A stretch of 64,000 nt of DNA from JBQTJN01 sp052387095 (GCA_052387095.1 JBQTJN010000018.1:1-64000); one strand, 5' to 3'. Numbered from the stretch's first letter, positions 8,494-18,579 are shown. A program made the numbers and translations. The notes: generated by a model not told the origin, from the letters alone.

Positions 8494-9744
8494 TTAACCC
8501 TGGAGCCGCACGAGCGCGTGTTTCTTTTTGCCGGCGGAGAGTTTTATATGGCCATTGGTAAAGTCGCTTTCAAGAGGTTTTTGCTCAGGAAGATCGATTT
8601 TCCGGTCGTTGAGCTTGGCGCCGCCCTGGCTGATCAGCCGCCGCGCTTCGCTTTTGGAGGCGGCGAGACCCGTTTCAACGAACAAATCGACAACAAGCGC
8701 CGATAACAATCTCTTACGGTCAATCTCTATGCTCGGCAGATCATCGCCGACGCCGCCTTGTTCAAAAACGTGTCGAGCGGTATCGCCGGCCTCACGCGCG
8801 GCTTTCTCACCATGACAGAGTTTCGTCGCTTCAAAAGCCAGGATCTTTTTAGCCTCGTTAATCTCCTGCCCCTGCAGTTTCTCCAGCCTGGCAATCTCCG
8901 CCATCGGCAGTATCGTAAAAAATTTCAGGAAACGCCCGACATCGGCGTCCTCTGTGTTGCGCCAGTACTGGTAATAATCGTAAGGCGAAAGCATATCGGC
9001 ATTCAGCCACACGGCACCATCCGCCGTCTTGCCCATCTTGGCACCGGACGATGTTGCCAGTAGCGGGCAGGTCAGCGCAAACAACTGCGCCCGCTCTTTT
9101 CTATGCCCAAGGTCTACGCCGTTGATGATATTGCCCCACTGGTCCGATCCGCCCATCTGCAGGATCGTGCCGTGACGGCGGTGCAGTTCAACGAAATCAT
9201 AACCCTGCATGATCATGTAATTGAATTCCAGAAACGTTAGCGGCGACTCGCGCTCAAGCCGCAGCTTCACGGAATCAAACGACAACATCCGGTTGATCGT
9301 GAAATGCGTGCCGTAATCGCGCAGGAAATCGAGATAGCCCAGCTTGCCCAGCCAGTCATTATTATTGACCATGAGCGCATCGGTTTTTCCGCTACCGTAT
9401 TTCAGGAACTTTGCAAAAACGTCCTGGATGCCGGAAATATTTTTTGCAATCGATGCATCGTCGAGCAGCTTGCGCGCCTCGTCCCTGAAAGACGGATCCC
9501 CGACCTTGCTGGTGCCGCCGCCCATCAGGGTGATCGGCTTATGTCCCGTTTGATGGAACCAGTACAGCATCATAATGGAGAGCAGGTTGCCGACATGCAG
9601 GCTGGTTGCGGTGGCATCATACCCGACATAAGCGGACTGGGGCCCCTCGGCCAGTTTTTCGTCGAGGGCAGCCGCATTGCTGCACTGGTATATGAAACCG
9701 CGCTGGTCTAGGATATTCAGGAATTCGGATTTGTATTTGGGCAT
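8494..9744 (-). CDS. tyrS: tyrosyl-tRNA synthetase
   Basis: A 416-residue class I synthetase that charges tRNA-Tyr. The HIGH motif appears as HVGN at residues 50-53, and the KMSKS loop as KMGKT at 236-240. The tyrosine-binding [10 protein letters not shown] precedes the first motif. Residues ~345-416 form the S4-like anticodon-arm domain. The length fits the bacterial TyrRS family. The start lies 19 bp from that of the divergent anmK, a pairing common in alphaproteobacteria, so the two promoters must overlap the opposite genes. Confidence 0.96.
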   Translation of the reverse strand: MPKYKSEFLNILDQRGFIYQCSNAAALDEKLAEGPQSAYVGYDATATSLHVGNLLSIMMLYWFHQTGHKPITLMGGGTSKVGDPSFRDEARKLLDDASIAKNISGIQDVFAKFLKYGSGKTDALMVNNNDWLGKLGYLDFLRDYGTHFTINRMLSFDSVKLRLERESPLTFLEFNYMIMQGYDFVELHRRHGTILQMGGSDQWGNIINGVDLGHRKERAQLFALTCPLLATSSGAKMGKTADGAVWLNADMLSPYDYYQYWRNTEDADVGRFLKFFTILPMAEIARLEKLQGQEINEAKKILAFEATKLCHGEKAAREAGDTARHVFEQGGVGDDLPSIEIDRKRLLSALVVDLFVETGLAASKSEARRLISQGGAKLNDRKIDLPEQKPLESDFTNGHIKLSAGKKKHALVRLQG

Positions 9745-9763
9745 GACACATTAATTTATACGT

Positions 9764-10849
9764 ATGACAAAACGGAAAGTCTATAGGGCCATAGGCCTGA
9801 TGTCCGGCACCTCGCTGGACGGCATCGATGCGGCGCTCATCCGCACCGACGGCCATGATTTTGTCGAAACCGGCGAATTCGTCAGCGTTCCTTATAAGGA
9901 TGAACTGCGCGCCGCCCTCCGGTGTTGCCTTGGCAAAAAAAGCGACGAAAGCGGCAAACTGGTGCATATCGAAAATGAAATGACCGCCGCCCATGCCGAT
10001 GCTGTGAAAATGCTTCTCAAAAGAGCAAAACTCAAACCGGGAAATATCGATGTGATCGGTTTTCATGGTCAGACGATTTTTCACGACCCGGATAACCGTT
10101 TCACCTGGCAGATCGGCGACGGTGAAATTCTTGCCGCGCTCACGGGTATTGATGTTGTAAATAATTTTCGTGCCGCAGATGTCCAAGCGGGCGGGCAGGG
10201 CGCGCCGATCATGCCGCTCTATCACAGTGCGCGCGCATCTGAACTGAAAAAGCCGCTGGCCATACTCAATATCGGCGGCGTGGCGAATGTGACCTATATC
10301 GGCGCAAATGAAATTCTTGCCTTCGATACTGGTCCAGGCAACGCGCTGCTTAATGACTGGGTGAAAAGCCACACCGGCCACGACTATGATGAAAACGGCG
10401 CACTGGCCGCGCAGGGACGCGTGGACGAAGTGCTGGTGACAGCATGGCTGGCGCACCCTTATTTTGCAAAAAAGCCGCCGAAATCACTCGACCGTGACGC
10501 ATGGGATCTCTCGAAATTGCAGGGCGAGCGTGCCGAGGACGGTGCCGCCACGCTCTCGGCCTTCACCGTGCTGACAGTCAAACATGCGCTCGCGCATTTG
10601 CCGGCGTCGCCGCAGAGCTGGTATGTCACCGGTGGTGGCCGTCATAACGGCGTTTTGATGAAGGGACTGCAACAGGCGCTGCAGGCCCCCGTTCACCCGG
10701 TTGAAAAACTTGGCTGGAACGGCGACGCGCTCGAGGCGGAAGGCTTTGCGTGGCTCGCGGTGCGCAGTTCGCTCGGCGAACCTTTGAGCCTTCCCTCGAC
10801 AACCGGCGTACTGAAACCCATGACCGGCGGAACCCTGCACAGCGCATGA
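9764..10849 (+). CDS. anmK: anhydro-N-acetylmuramic acid kinase
   Basis: A 361-residue ASKHA-fold kinase that opens and phosphorylates 1,6-anhydroMurNAc from recycled peptidoglycan, giving MurNAc-6-P. The diagnostic N-terminal GLMSGTSLDGIDAAL and the later DTGPGNALLNDW and TGGGRHN motifs are present. The stop TGA overlaps the next gene's ATG (ATGA), so it is coupled to tsaC. Confidence 0.95.
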   Translation: MTKRKVYRAIGLMSGTSLDGIDAALIRTDGHDFVETGEFVSVPYKDELRAALRCCLGKKSDESGKLVHIENEMTAAHADAVKMLLKRAKLKPGNIDVIGFHGQTIFHDPDNRFTWQIGDGEILAALTGIDVVNNFRAADVQAGGQGAPIMPLYHSARASELKKPLAILNIGGVANVTYIGANEILAFDTGPGNALLNDWVKSHTGHDYDENGALAAQGRVDEVLVTAWLAHPYFAKKPPKSLDRDAWDLSKLQGERAEDGAATLSAFTVLTVKHALAHLPASPQSWYVTGGGRHNGVLMKGLQQALQAPVHPVEKLGWNGDALEAEGFAWLAVRSSLGEPLSLPSTTGVLKPMTGGTLHSA

Positions 10850-11829
10850 CGAAAATTATTACGCCCACAGACAATGCGATTAAGCAGGCCGCGCAGATTT
10901 TAAAATCTGGCGGGCTGGTCGGCATGCCGACGGAAACGGTCTACGGGTTGGCGGCGAACGCGCTTGACGGCAAGGGGGTGGCGCGGGTTTTCGAAGTGAA
11001 GGGCAGGCCCGCTTTCAACCCGCTCATTTTGCATTGCGCCTCAATGGAAATGGCTGAAAATTATGCGGAATTCAATGAAACCGCGCGTATCCTCGCTCAT
11101 CATTTCTGGCCCGGCCCGCTGACGATCATCATGCCGCGCAAAAAAAGCTGCGCCGTGTCCGAACTGGTGAGTGCGGGGCTGGACACACTCGCCGTGCGCG
11201 TGCCCGATCACCCGGTCGCCCTGAAACTGATCGAGGTTGCAGGCGTTCCGCTCGCTGCACCCAGCGCCAATCGCTCCGGAAGTTTAAGCCCCACCACGCC
11301 CGCGCATGTCTCGGAAGCGCTCGGCAACGATGTCGACATTATACTGGCGGCCGGCGCCTGCGCCGTGGGCCTCGAATCCACGGTTCTACATTTAAGCGAA
11401 CAGGGTCCCGTCATTGTCCGTGCCGGCGCCATCACGGCGGAAGATATTGAAACCGCCACCGGCCTCAAAACAGTTTACGACACAGGCGACAAGGACAAAC
11501 CGCTCTCGCCCGGCCAACTGCTCAAACATTACGCACCGGCAATTCCGCTGCGCATGAATGCGGTCGATGTCGCGCCCGGCGAAGGGTTGCTCGCCTTCGG
11601 CTCGATCAAATTCATGGGCGTGCGCGGCGCCGGGGCGGCCAAAGATCTGCCGCCAACCATGTTCAGAAACCTGAGCGAAAACAGCGACCTGCATGAGGCC
11701 GCCGCCAATTTATTTGCCATGATCCGCCAGCTCGATAATCCGGCCCACACGGGAATTGCAGTAATGTCAGTGCCAAATCAAGGGCTTGGCATTGCCATCA
11801 ATGACCGCCTGCACCGCGCCTCATCTTGA
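10846..11829 (+). CDS. tsaC: L-threonylcarbamoyladenylate synthase (Sua5/TsaC type)
   Basis: A 327-residue enzyme making threonylcarbamoyl-AMP for the t6A37 modification of ANN-decoding tRNAs. The YrdC/Sua5 domain spans residues ~10-195, with the diagnostic GMPTETVYGLAANA and APSANRSG motifs. The remaining C-terminal ~125 residues, with SPGQLLKHYAP, match the extra Sua5 domain, so this is the long Sua5 form rather than the short TsaC form. The start ATG at 10846 overlaps the anmK stop by 4 nt. tRNA-Thr, carried in this window with a group I intron, is a normal t6A substrate. Confidence 0.94.
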   Translation: MTKIITPTDNAIKQAAQILKSGGLVGMPTETVYGLAANALDGKGVARVFEVKGRPAFNPLILHCASMEMAENYAEFNETARILAHHFWPGPLTIIMPRKKSCAVSELVSAGLDTLAVRVPDHPVALKLIEVAGVPLAAPSANRSGSLSPTTPAHVSEALGNDVDIILAAGACAVGLESTVLHLSEQGPVIVRAGAITAEDIETATGLKTVYDTGDKDKPLSPGQLLKHYAPAIPLRMNAVDVAPGEGLLAFGSIKFMGVRGAGAAKDLPPTMFRNLSENSDLHEAAANLFAMIRQLDNPAHTGIAVMSVPNQGLGIAINDRLHRASS

Positions 11830-11848
11830 AAAACGCCCCGTTTTTCAA
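11826..11848 (+). terminator. candidate hairpin terminator after tsaC
   Basis: A perfect 10-bp stem TTGAAAAACG / CGTTTTTCAA with a 3-nt CCC loop starts within the tsaC stop codon. The T-run is inside the stem, so it may end transcription in both directions, but the stem is GC-poor. Support is structural only. Confidence 0.4.
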
Positions 11849-11860
11849 TAGAACTATCCC

Positions 11861-12760
11861 ATGGAAGCGCTGAAATATTGTCTGTCCTGGTTAACCTGGC
11901 CCGGCTTGCTGCTGATCTGCATCGGCCTCACCGCCTATGGCTTCAGCGTCGACATGCCGATTCTTTATTTCAACATATCCTACGCACTCCTGATCGCCGC
12001 GCTGTTCTGGCTGGAAAAATTCATGCCGTTTGAACGCGCGTGGCAAAATCCCGACGGCCAGATTTTCCCCGATCTCGCTCACACTTTTTCCAGCAAGGGC
12101 ACCGTACAACTGATCCTGCTCTTCAGCAGCGTCATCGGTCTCAGCGAGTTCATGAAGCCCGTCGCCGAACACCAGGTCTATGGTATCTGGCCGCGCGGCT
12201 GGCCGCTTTTTATCCAGGTCGTTATGGGCATGGTCATAGCCGAATTCCCGCTCTACTGGGCACACCGTTTCGGCCATCGCCGCCCGCTCTGGCGTTTCCA
12301 CATGGTGCATCACAGCGTGACAAAACTCTGGATTGTTAATACTGGCCGCTTCCATTTCATGGACAGCCTCATAAAAATCGTCATGAGCCTCGCGGTGCTG
12401 ATCGCGTTCGGCGCCCCCCAGGAAGTCATTCAGTGGCTCACCGCCATCACGGCTTTTATCGGCTTGCTGACGCATTGCAATGTCGAGATGCGCTTCGGCC
12501 CGCTTTCATGGTGGTTTAACACACCGGAGCTTCACCGCTGGCACCACAGCCGCGATGTCCGCGAGGGCAACAAGAATTACGGTGAAAATATCATGGCATG
12601 GGATCATATATTCGGTAGTTTCTTCAATGAAAAGCGCCGCCCGCCCGCTAATATCGGCATCAAGGAATTCATGCCGCCGCACTTCACGCACCAGATTATA
12701 TGGCCGTTCCTTACCCGGGAGCAGAAAATCGCCATCCGTATCCGCCATTATAATTACTAG
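11861..12760 (+). CDS. sterol desaturase / fatty acid hydroxylase superfamily protein
   Basis: A 299-residue membrane protein with several hydrophobic segments. It has the histidine clusters of membrane-bound di-iron hydroxylases: AHRFGHR, HMVHHS and HRWHHSRD, with the last near residue 225. The superfamily hydroxylates or desaturates lipids, fatty acids or carotenoids; which lipid applies here is unknown. It starts 31 bp after tsaC and is followed by ctlX in the same direction. Confidence 0.88.
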   Translation: MEALKYCLSWLTWPGLLLICIGLTAYGFSVDMPILYFNISYALLIAALFWLEKFMPFERAWQNPDGQIFPDLAHTFSSKGTVQLILLFSSVIGLSEFMKPVAEHQVYGIWPRGWPLFIQVVMGMVIAEFPLYWAHRFGHRRPLWRFHMVHHSVTKLWIVNTGRFHFMDSLIKIVMSLAVLIAFGAPQEVIQWLTAITAFIGLLTHCNVEMRFGPLSWWFNTPELHRWHHSRDVREGNKNYGENIMAWDHIFGSFFNEKRRPPANIGIKEFMPPHFTHQIIWPFLTREQKIAIRIRHYNY

Positions 12761-12803
12761 GCGCCTGTTTGAATTTTTCCCGCTTATAAGTCACAATCAT
12801 TTT

Positions 12804-13763
12804 ATGTCTGAGCAATCCGCACGCGCCGTCGGTCTTATCATTCCCGGTTTCTTCGGTTTCAATCCGGAAACCAGCCGCACCAACACGTTCCAGAACCACG
12901 CCCCGCACTCCCGAGACATTCATGATAAGGCCGTGGCGGAACTCCAGGCCGCGTATGAAGTTTACAGGCAGGCCAATGTCGATGTGCGCGTCTTCCAGAG
13001 CCAGGATGTCACGTTGCCAGATGCAATTTTCCCCAATTCAGTGATTACTTTTACCGGTGCTGACCTGCCGTTCGGCGATCCGGCCAGGCATTACGCGCTT
13101 CTCTGCCCGATGCTGGAAGAGAGCCGCCAGCGCGAACGTAATCCTTATGCGACATTCCTGAAAGAGGATCTGGGGTATGAACTGATTACGGAAGGGATTT
13201 TTAAAAAACCGATCGAATGGTATGAACGCCAGCCCTTGGAGAAGCGTAAGGCGCTCGAGGGCACAGGCTCGCTCGCGCTTGACCGTATTAATAAAATTGT
13301 TTACTGCGCTCTCTCGCCGCGCTCGGACAAAGGCCTCGCGAAACAACTCTGCAAAGCCGTCGGTTACAGGCTTGTCACTTTCAACACCGATCATGATATC
13401 TATCACACAGATCTCGTCATATTCATCGGCACTGGTTATGCCTGTATCTGCAGCGCGATCATCAAATTCCGCCATCGCAAAAAAGTTCTGAGGGCGCTGC
13501 AAAAAAGCGGCCTTGCAATTTATGATTTCGATCTGGAGCAGTTCTGTGCCTTTTGCCTGAATTCCCGCGAAATCCGGGGTAAAAACGGCCGCAAATATGT
13601 CTTCATGTCCGCTGGCGCTTACAATGCATTCGGTGAAAAAAACCGCGCCGGATTAAAATCGCACGGCGTGGAAATTCTGCATGCGCCAATTCCGACAATT
13701 GAAATGTATGGCGGTGGTTCCGGCTGCTGTATCACGCAGGAACTGCACGGCCTGAACGATTAA
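12804..13763 (+). CDS. ctlX: citrulline utilization hydrolase-like, CtlX family (amidinotransferase fold)
   Basis: A 319-residue protein of the arginine deiminase/amidinotransferase fold. Visible motifs are DAIFPNS near residue 73, the catalytic His in NTDHDIYHTD, and a C-terminal GGGSGCC containing the expected nucleophilic Cys. The match is to the CtlX/COG4874 family, whose characterised members act in citrulline breakdown. Start ATG 12804 gives the family N-terminus; an upstream in-frame extension lies within the preceding gene. It converges with the M3 peptidase, and the stop codons overlap. Confidence 0.82.
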   Translation: MSEQSARAVGLIIPGFFGFNPETSRTNTFQNHAPHSRDIHDKAVAELQAAYEVYRQANVDVRVFQSQDVTLPDAIFPNSVITFTGADLPFGDPARHYALLCPMLEESRQRERNPYATFLKEDLGYELITEGIFKKPIEWYERQPLEKRKALEGTGSLALDRINKIVYCALSPRSDKGLAKQLCKAVGYRLVTFNTDHDIYHTDLVIFIGTGYACICSAIIKFRHRKKVLRALQKSGLAIYDFDLEQFCAFCLNSREIRGKNGRKYVFMSAGAYNAFGEKNRAGLKSHGVEILHAPIPTIEMYGGGSGCCITQELHGLND

Positions 13764-15814
13764 GCGGCTTTTTTCAGCAGCCCTTCGCGGCGCAGGAGCG
13801 CATCCGGGTCCGGGTCACGCTCTCTAAAACGTTTATACAGAATTTTCGGATGTTCGCTGCCGCCCTTGGAAAGAATCTCGCTGCGATAACGCGCCGCGAC
13901 CTCCTGGTTGTAAAGTCCGCGCTCGAGAAACAGCTCGAACGTATCCGCATCCAGGACTTCCGCCCATTTATAGCTGTAATATCCCGCGCCGTAGCCGCCC
14001 GCAAAAATATGGCTGAACGATGTCGAGATCGGTCCCGCCATGCGCGGGAACATTGTCAGGCCTTTGAGCTGCTCCTCCTCGAAGGCCGCGACATCCTTGA
14101 TCTGGCTTATATCTTTTGTGTACCAGGCCATATCCAGCGTGCCAAGGGCGACCTGACGCAGGCCCGCCCACGCGCCCATGAAGTTCTTGGCCGCGACAAG
14201 TTTATCGATCAACTCATTCGGAATTTTCGCGCCTGTCGGGTAATGATCGGCCAGCAGGTCGAGCGTCTCTTTCTCGTAGCACCAGTTTTCCTGCAGCTGC
14301 GATGGTAGCTCGACAAAATCCCACAAGACGTTTGTTCCGGACAGCGAGCGGTACGTTACATCCGACAATAGCCCGTGAATGGCGTGCCCCATTTCGTGGA
14401 ACAAAGTTGTCACCTCGTCATGCTGGAGGAGGGACGGTTTGTCCGGCGTCGGTTTGGTGAAATTGCAGACGATCGCGATCAGCGGGCGCTCCACCTTACC
14501 GCGGTAAAGTCCCTGAGTGCGAAAGGCTGTCATCCACGCGCCGTCCTTTTTGCCTTCTCGCGGATAAAAATCAGCGTAAAGCGTGCCGACGAAACTCCCG
14601 TCTTTTATGTTTTTCACATCGAACGCCTGCACATCCTTGTGCCATGTTGGATAGGCCTTGCTGGGTTCAAACGAGATATTGAACAATTTGCTGAAATGCT
14701 CGAAACATCCTTTAAGCACTTTTTCCAGCGGGAAATAAGGCCGCAGATCTTCCGACGAAAAATGAAACAGGTTTTCTTTCAGTTTCTCGCTGTAATAACC
14801 CACGTCCCACGGCTTCATATCATTGAGTCCATCGCGCTTTTGCGCAAATTCCAGTAGGGCGCTCAGATCTTCATCCGCACCTTTCTTATAGGCGCCCTTC
14901 AATTTGTCCAGAAAAGAAAAAACCGCATCCGGCTTTTCTGCCATACGCTCTTCAAGTGTATAAGCGGCATAATTCTTATATCCAAGAAGTTGTGAACGCT
15001 CCTGCTTGAGACGGGCGATTTTCAAAATATTTTCACTGTTATCGAACGCATCCTGCCACGCCCGGCTTGCATAACCGCGCCATATTTTTTCACGCAGGTC
15101 GCGGCGGTCGGCATACTGCATAAAGGGCACATAACTCGGCATATCCAGCGTGAATAGCCAGCCTTTATAACCTTTCTCTTCCGCCATAAAACGCGCCATG
15201 TCGATGGTCCCCTGCGGCAACCCCGCCAGGTCAGCCTCATTTTCAGTCCGCAACTCGAACGCCTCTGCCGATTTCTTGACGTTATTCATGAAATCGGGCG
15301 ACAGCACCGACAGTTGCGCGCTGATCTCACGCATGCGGCCTTTGCCACTTTTATCAAGAAGCGCGCCGCCGCGCACGAAATCCTTGTAGGTCTCATCCAG
15401 CAGGGTTATTTGTTCGGCCGTCAGGTTCAGCGCATCCTTACGGTCGTAAACCGTTTTGATGCGCTTGAACAAAGCCTCATCCATAATAATGTCGCTGGAA
15501 AAATTCGCACCGATCGGCCCGATGGTTTCCGCCAGCGCCTGTAACTCATCACCTCCCATAGCCGAAAGCATATTGTAAAAAACCGAAGTCACCGTACCAA
15601 GACTTTCTGACGCACTTTCAAGAGCGGCTATGCTGTTTTCAAAATCGGGGGTATGCTTGCCAGCCTTGATCGCTTCGATGTTCGCCCGTGCCTCCGCGAT
15701 TGCTTTTTCAACCGCCGGCAGATAATGATTGAGTTTGATTTTATCGAAAGCCGGCGCCTGATTGGGCAGGGTTGAAGGCCGGAGAAGCGGGTTGTCGGTC
15801 ATGGAATCAGTCAT
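13760..15814 (-). CDS. M3-family oligopeptidase (oligopeptidase A / Dcp type)
   Basis: A 684-residue zinc metallopeptidase that cleaves short peptides in the cytoplasm. The zinc site is HEMGHAIHG (HExxH), with the third ligand region further on. The length and the N-terminal LPNQAPAFDKI match the OpdA/PrlC/Dcp group; whether it is an oligopeptidase or a dipeptidyl carboxypeptidase cannot be decided. There is no signal peptide. The start at 15814 has GAGG about 6 bp upstream; a second ATG four codons later is also possible. Confidence 0.93.
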   Translation of the reverse strand: MTDSMTDNPLLRPSTLPNQAPAFDKIKLNHYLPAVEKAIAEARANIEAIKAGKHTPDFENSIAALESASESLGTVTSVFYNMLSAMGGDELQALAETIGPIGANFSSDIIMDEALFKRIKTVYDRKDALNLTAEQITLLDETYKDFVRGGALLDKSGKGRMREISAQLSVLSPDFMNNVKKSAEAFELRTENEADLAGLPQGTIDMARFMAEEKGYKGWLFTLDMPSYVPFMQYADRRDLREKIWRGYASRAWQDAFDNSENILKIARLKQERSQLLGYKNYAAYTLEERMAEKPDAVFSFLDKLKGAYKKGADEDLSALLEFAQKRDGLNDMKPWDVGYYSEKLKENLFHFSSEDLRPYFPLEKVLKGCFEHFSKLFNISFEPSKAYPTWHKDVQAFDVKNIKDGSFVGTLYADFYPREGKKDGAWMTAFRTQGLYRGKVERPLIAIVCNFTKPTPDKPSLLQHDEVTTLFHEMGHAIHGLLSDVTYRSLSGTNVLWDFVELPSQLQENWCYEKETLDLLADHYPTGAKIPNELIDKLVAAKNFMGAWAGLRQVALGTLDMAWYTKDISQIKDVAAFEEEQLKGLTMFPRMAGPISTSFSHIFAGGYGAGYYSYKWAEVLDADTFELFLERGLYNQEVAARYRSEILSKGGSEHPKILYKRFRERDPDPDALLRREGLLKKAA

Positions 15815-15859
15815 ACATAGGCCTCATTAGAAACACCTGAGTAAAATATATGGATCAAA

Positions 15860-16516
15860 ATGCCGGGCGCGCCAAGGTCTAAACAGTTCGATGACGTCTA
15901 TTTTTCGCCCCTGGACGGGCTGGCCGAGACGCGCCATGTCTTTCTGGATAGTAATAACCTGCCGGAAAACTGGCAGGGCAGGCAGGATTTCACGATTTTT
16001 GAAACCGGCTTCGGCACGGGCCTGAATTTTCTCGCGACGGCAAAACTGTTTGCGGATACCTCCCTTGGCCATCTGCATTTTATATCGGTGGAAAAATTTC
16101 CTCTGAAAAAACCGGAAATTGAAAATGCGCTTGTCCATTGGAAAGATGAGTTTGCTAATCTGTGGGATCTATTCCTGGCTGCCTATCCATCTAACCTCAC
16201 AGGCACTCAGACTGTAAATATAACCGACTTCATTCGCCTGACCTTAATTTTTGACGATATGAATGATGCGATGAACCAGGTGAATGAAAAAATCGATTGC
16301 TGGTTCCTCGACGGCTTCAAGCCTGCCACCAATCCGGATATGTGGACCGAAACCCTGTTTCAGAATATGGCGCGATTAAGCAAATGCGGCGCCACTTTTG
16401 CCACCTTCACTGCTGTAGGTTTTGTCAAGCGTGGGCTGCAGGCTGCCGGCTTTGAAGTAAACCGTGTGCGTGGCTTCGGTACGAAATGGCATATGTTGTC
16501 GGGGTGCTTCCCATGA
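15860..16516 (+). CDS. mnmD: tRNA 5-aminomethyl-2-thiouridine methyltransferase MnmD
   Basis: A 218-residue SAM-dependent methyltransferase equivalent to the N-terminal half of E. coli MnmC. The SAM-binding motif ETGFGTGLNFLAT is near residue 50, and CWFLDGFKPATNPDMW is the family signature. It methylates nm5s2U34 to mnm5s2U34 in tRNA. Here it is a separate protein: its TGA overlaps the mnmC ATG (ATGA). It ends GFGTKWHMLSG, the point where fused MnmC would go into its linker. Confidence 0.9.
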   Translation: MPGAPRSKQFDDVYFSPLDGLAETRHVFLDSNNLPENWQGRQDFTIFETGFGTGLNFLATAKLFADTSLGHLHFISVEKFPLKKPEIENALVHWKDEFANLWDLFLAAYPSNLTGTQTVNITDFIRLTLIFDDMNDAMNQVNEKIDCWFLDGFKPATNPDMWTETLFQNMARLSKCGATFATFTAVGFVKRGLQAAGFEVNRVRGFGTKWHMLSGCFP

Positions 16517-17481
16517 AAAAAATCGCGATCATCGGCGGCGGCCTTGCGGGCACGGCCTGCGCTTATGTTTTGAAACAGCGCGGCTTTGAACCTGTGATTT
16601 ATGAATCATCGTCCACGCTTGCGCCTGGAGCATCGGGGAACGAAATGGGGCTCTGCAACCCGCGTCTCTCTGCTGAACAAAATACCGACAACGCATATTT
16701 CATGGCGGCATTCGATCTGGCGCTGGAAACATTCCCGCAATTGGAAGATATAGGCTGGAGCCCAGACGGTTCATTACATCTCCTGACCAATGAAAAACGG
16801 CAGCAGCGCTTTAAAAAGGCCGCGCCGCACTGGGGCGGGCGGGCACGACTTGTGAACCGGGAAGAAGCCTCGCAGATTGCCGGTGTTCCCGTGGAATATG
16901 ACGCCCTTTACCTGCCTCGCGCCGGAACCGTATCGCCGCGCAAACTCTGCGCCGCTTACGCCAAGGATATAGAAGTGGTTTATAGCACGCCCATTGAAAA
17001 TCTTGCTGACATCAAAGCCGATTTCATCATTCTGGCCTGCGGTATGCAGGTAAAAAATTTTCACGAATCCGTGCATCTTGATCTGAAGCCCGTACGCGGA
17101 CAGGTAACGGAAATCGCCGCCCTGCCGCAATCATCAGCTCTGAAATGCAATCTCTGCTTTAGCGGCTACATCACGCCCGTGCAGGCCGGCACGCACATGA
17201 TCGGCGCGACCTTTCAACGCTGGCTCGATCACAGCGATATTCTGCCCGAAGATGATGCGCGTAATCTCGAGCTACTTTTCGCCGCCGTGCCCGCGCTCAC
17301 TGGGAAGTATACAGTCACGGGCCACCGCGCCGCCGTGCGCACGACATCGCCCGATCATAGGCCAGTCGTGAGTGCTTTGACGGACCATATATATGTCTCG
17401 ACCGCGCACGGCTCACACGGCATATTAAGTTCGCTGATGGCTGCCCATAAGATTGCCCATATGATTTCCACCTTTTCTTAG
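16513..17481 (+). CDS. mnmC: FAD-dependent tRNA cmnm5s2U oxidoreductase MnmC
   Basis: A 322-residue FAD enzyme equivalent to the C-terminal half of E. coli MnmC, which removes the carboxymethyl group of cmnm5s2U34. The Rossmann motif IIGGGLAGTACAYVL begins at residue 4, and the C-terminal RTTSPDHRPVV and STAHGSHG segments match the DAO-family end. It is in a different reading frame from mnmD and overlaps it by 4 nt. An in-frame opening upstream of 16513 lies in mnmD and was not used. Confidence 0.9.
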   Translation: MKKIAIIGGGLAGTACAYVLKQRGFEPVIYESSSTLAPGASGNEMGLCNPRLSAEQNTDNAYFMAAFDLALETFPQLEDIGWSPDGSLHLLTNEKRQQRFKKAAPHWGGRARLVNREEASQIAGVPVEYDALYLPRAGTVSPRKLCAAYAKDIEVVYSTPIENLADIKADFIILACGMQVKNFHESVHLDLKPVRGQVTEIAALPQSSALKCNLCFSGYITPVQAGTHMIGATFQRWLDHSDILPEDDARNLELLFAAVPALTGKYTVTGHRAAVRTTSPDHRPVVSALTDHIYVSTAHGSHGILSSLMAAHKIAHMISTFS

Positions 17482-17508
17482 GACCTGATTGCGCTTAGAA
17501 TTCCCCGC

Positions 17509-18579
17509 ATGTTCGACTGGATTTCCCCGCTGCTCGCTCTGCTAACCGTGCTGATCCTGATTCCGCCTGCATGCGTTCTGGCTTTAAAAGCCGGCTATGT
17601 CGATGAGCCGGGCGGGCGCAAGCAGCACGCCGTTCCCGTGCCGCCCGTCGGCGGCATTATTATCTTCCCGGTTTTTATCGTGGCTTCTCTGTTCGCCGGT
17701 TTCGATGACGCACTGCATTTATATTTTTACATCGCGCTCGCCATGATCGTCAGCATCGGCGCTATTGATGACCGCATTCATGTCCCGGCCTGGATTAAAT
17801 TTTTCATCCAGATCGCTGCCGCCGGTCTGCTCGTTTGGGCCGGGCCGGGCCATATCGACCAACTTGACAATATATTCGGCCTCGGCGATCTCGGCCTCTC
17901 TTATATGTCGGTGCCCTTTTCAATGGCCGCCATTGTGCTGCTGATCAACGCGATGAACCTGATGGACGGACTGGACGGTCTTGCTGCCGGTATGGGCGTG
18001 ATTATCGTGTTCTGGCTGATTGTTGCGGCCACCGCGGCCGGAGAGCCGCAGGCCGCGCAGTCGGTCGCCATTCTTGCCGCCGTCCTGACCGGCTTTTTAT
18101 TTTATAATATGCGTAACCCATGGCGCCGCCGCGCCGTCGTATTTCTCGGTGATGCCGGCAGCCTCGGCCTGGGCCTTTGCATCGCCTGCTTCTGTATTGA
18201 TCTCGCGCAGGAACCCGCCGCCGTATTGAAACCGATTTCCGTGGCATGGATTCTCGCGCTTCCCATCATCGATGTCTGCGCGCAATTCTACCGCCGCGTC
18301 CGTGAAGGACGTCATCCGTTCGATCCCGACCGCGGGCATTTTCACCATCATCCCATCCATGCCGGATTTTCCGTACGGCAGACGGTCGGGCTCATTTTTA
18401 TGCTCATGTTGATTTTTGGCGCGATCGGCGTTTTGGGGTATCGATTCGGCGTGCCGCAGTGGCTTCTCACCACGGGCTGGATCGTACTGCTGTTTGCTCA
18501 TATGCACTATGCGCGTGTGCCGCAACATTACATAAATTTGTTTACCCCTTTTACAAAGCCCGACCCTGTGGATAATTGA
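17509..18579 (+). CDS. WecA/MraY-family undecaprenyl-phosphate sugar-1-phosphate transferase
   Basis: A 356-residue polytopic membrane enzyme that attaches a sugar-1-phosphate (often GlcNAc-1-P) to undecaprenyl phosphate on the cytoplasmic face. The family motifs are GAIDDRIHVP, NAMNLMDGLDGLAAG, FLGDAGSLGLG and the His-rich GHFHHHPIHAG, which marks WecA-like rather than MraY proteins. The pathway (O-antigen, ECA or exopolysaccharide) cannot be told from context; exoD and a GT4 transferase lie far downstream. Confidence 0.9.
   Translation: MFDWISPLLALLTVLILIPPACVLALKAGYVDEPGGRKQHAVPVPPVGGIIIFPVFIVASLFAGFDDALHLYFYIALAMIVSIGAIDDRIHVPAWIKFFIQIAAAGLLVWAGPGHIDQLDNIFGLGDLGLSYMSVPFSMAAIVLLINAMNLMDGLDGLAAGMGVIIVFWLIVAATAAGEPQAAQSVAILAAVLTGFLFYNMRNPWRRRAVVFLGDAGSLGLGLCIACFCIDLAQEPAAVLKPISVAWILALPIIDVCAQFYRRVREGRHPFDPDRGHFHHHPIHAGFSVRQTVGLIFMLMLIFGAIGVLGYRFGVPQWLLTTGWIVLLFAHMHYARVPQHYINLFTPFTKPDPVDN

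Noticed and set aside
12480..12803. N-terminal extension of ctlX
   Set aside because: It runs through the 3' end of the hydroxylase-like gene in another frame and is Arg/Ser-rich, unlike the family.
16486..16540. Sequencing frameshift in a fused mnmC
   Set aside because: A clean ATGA overlap and a missing linker argue for two real genes; the A-run lies after the mnmD stop.
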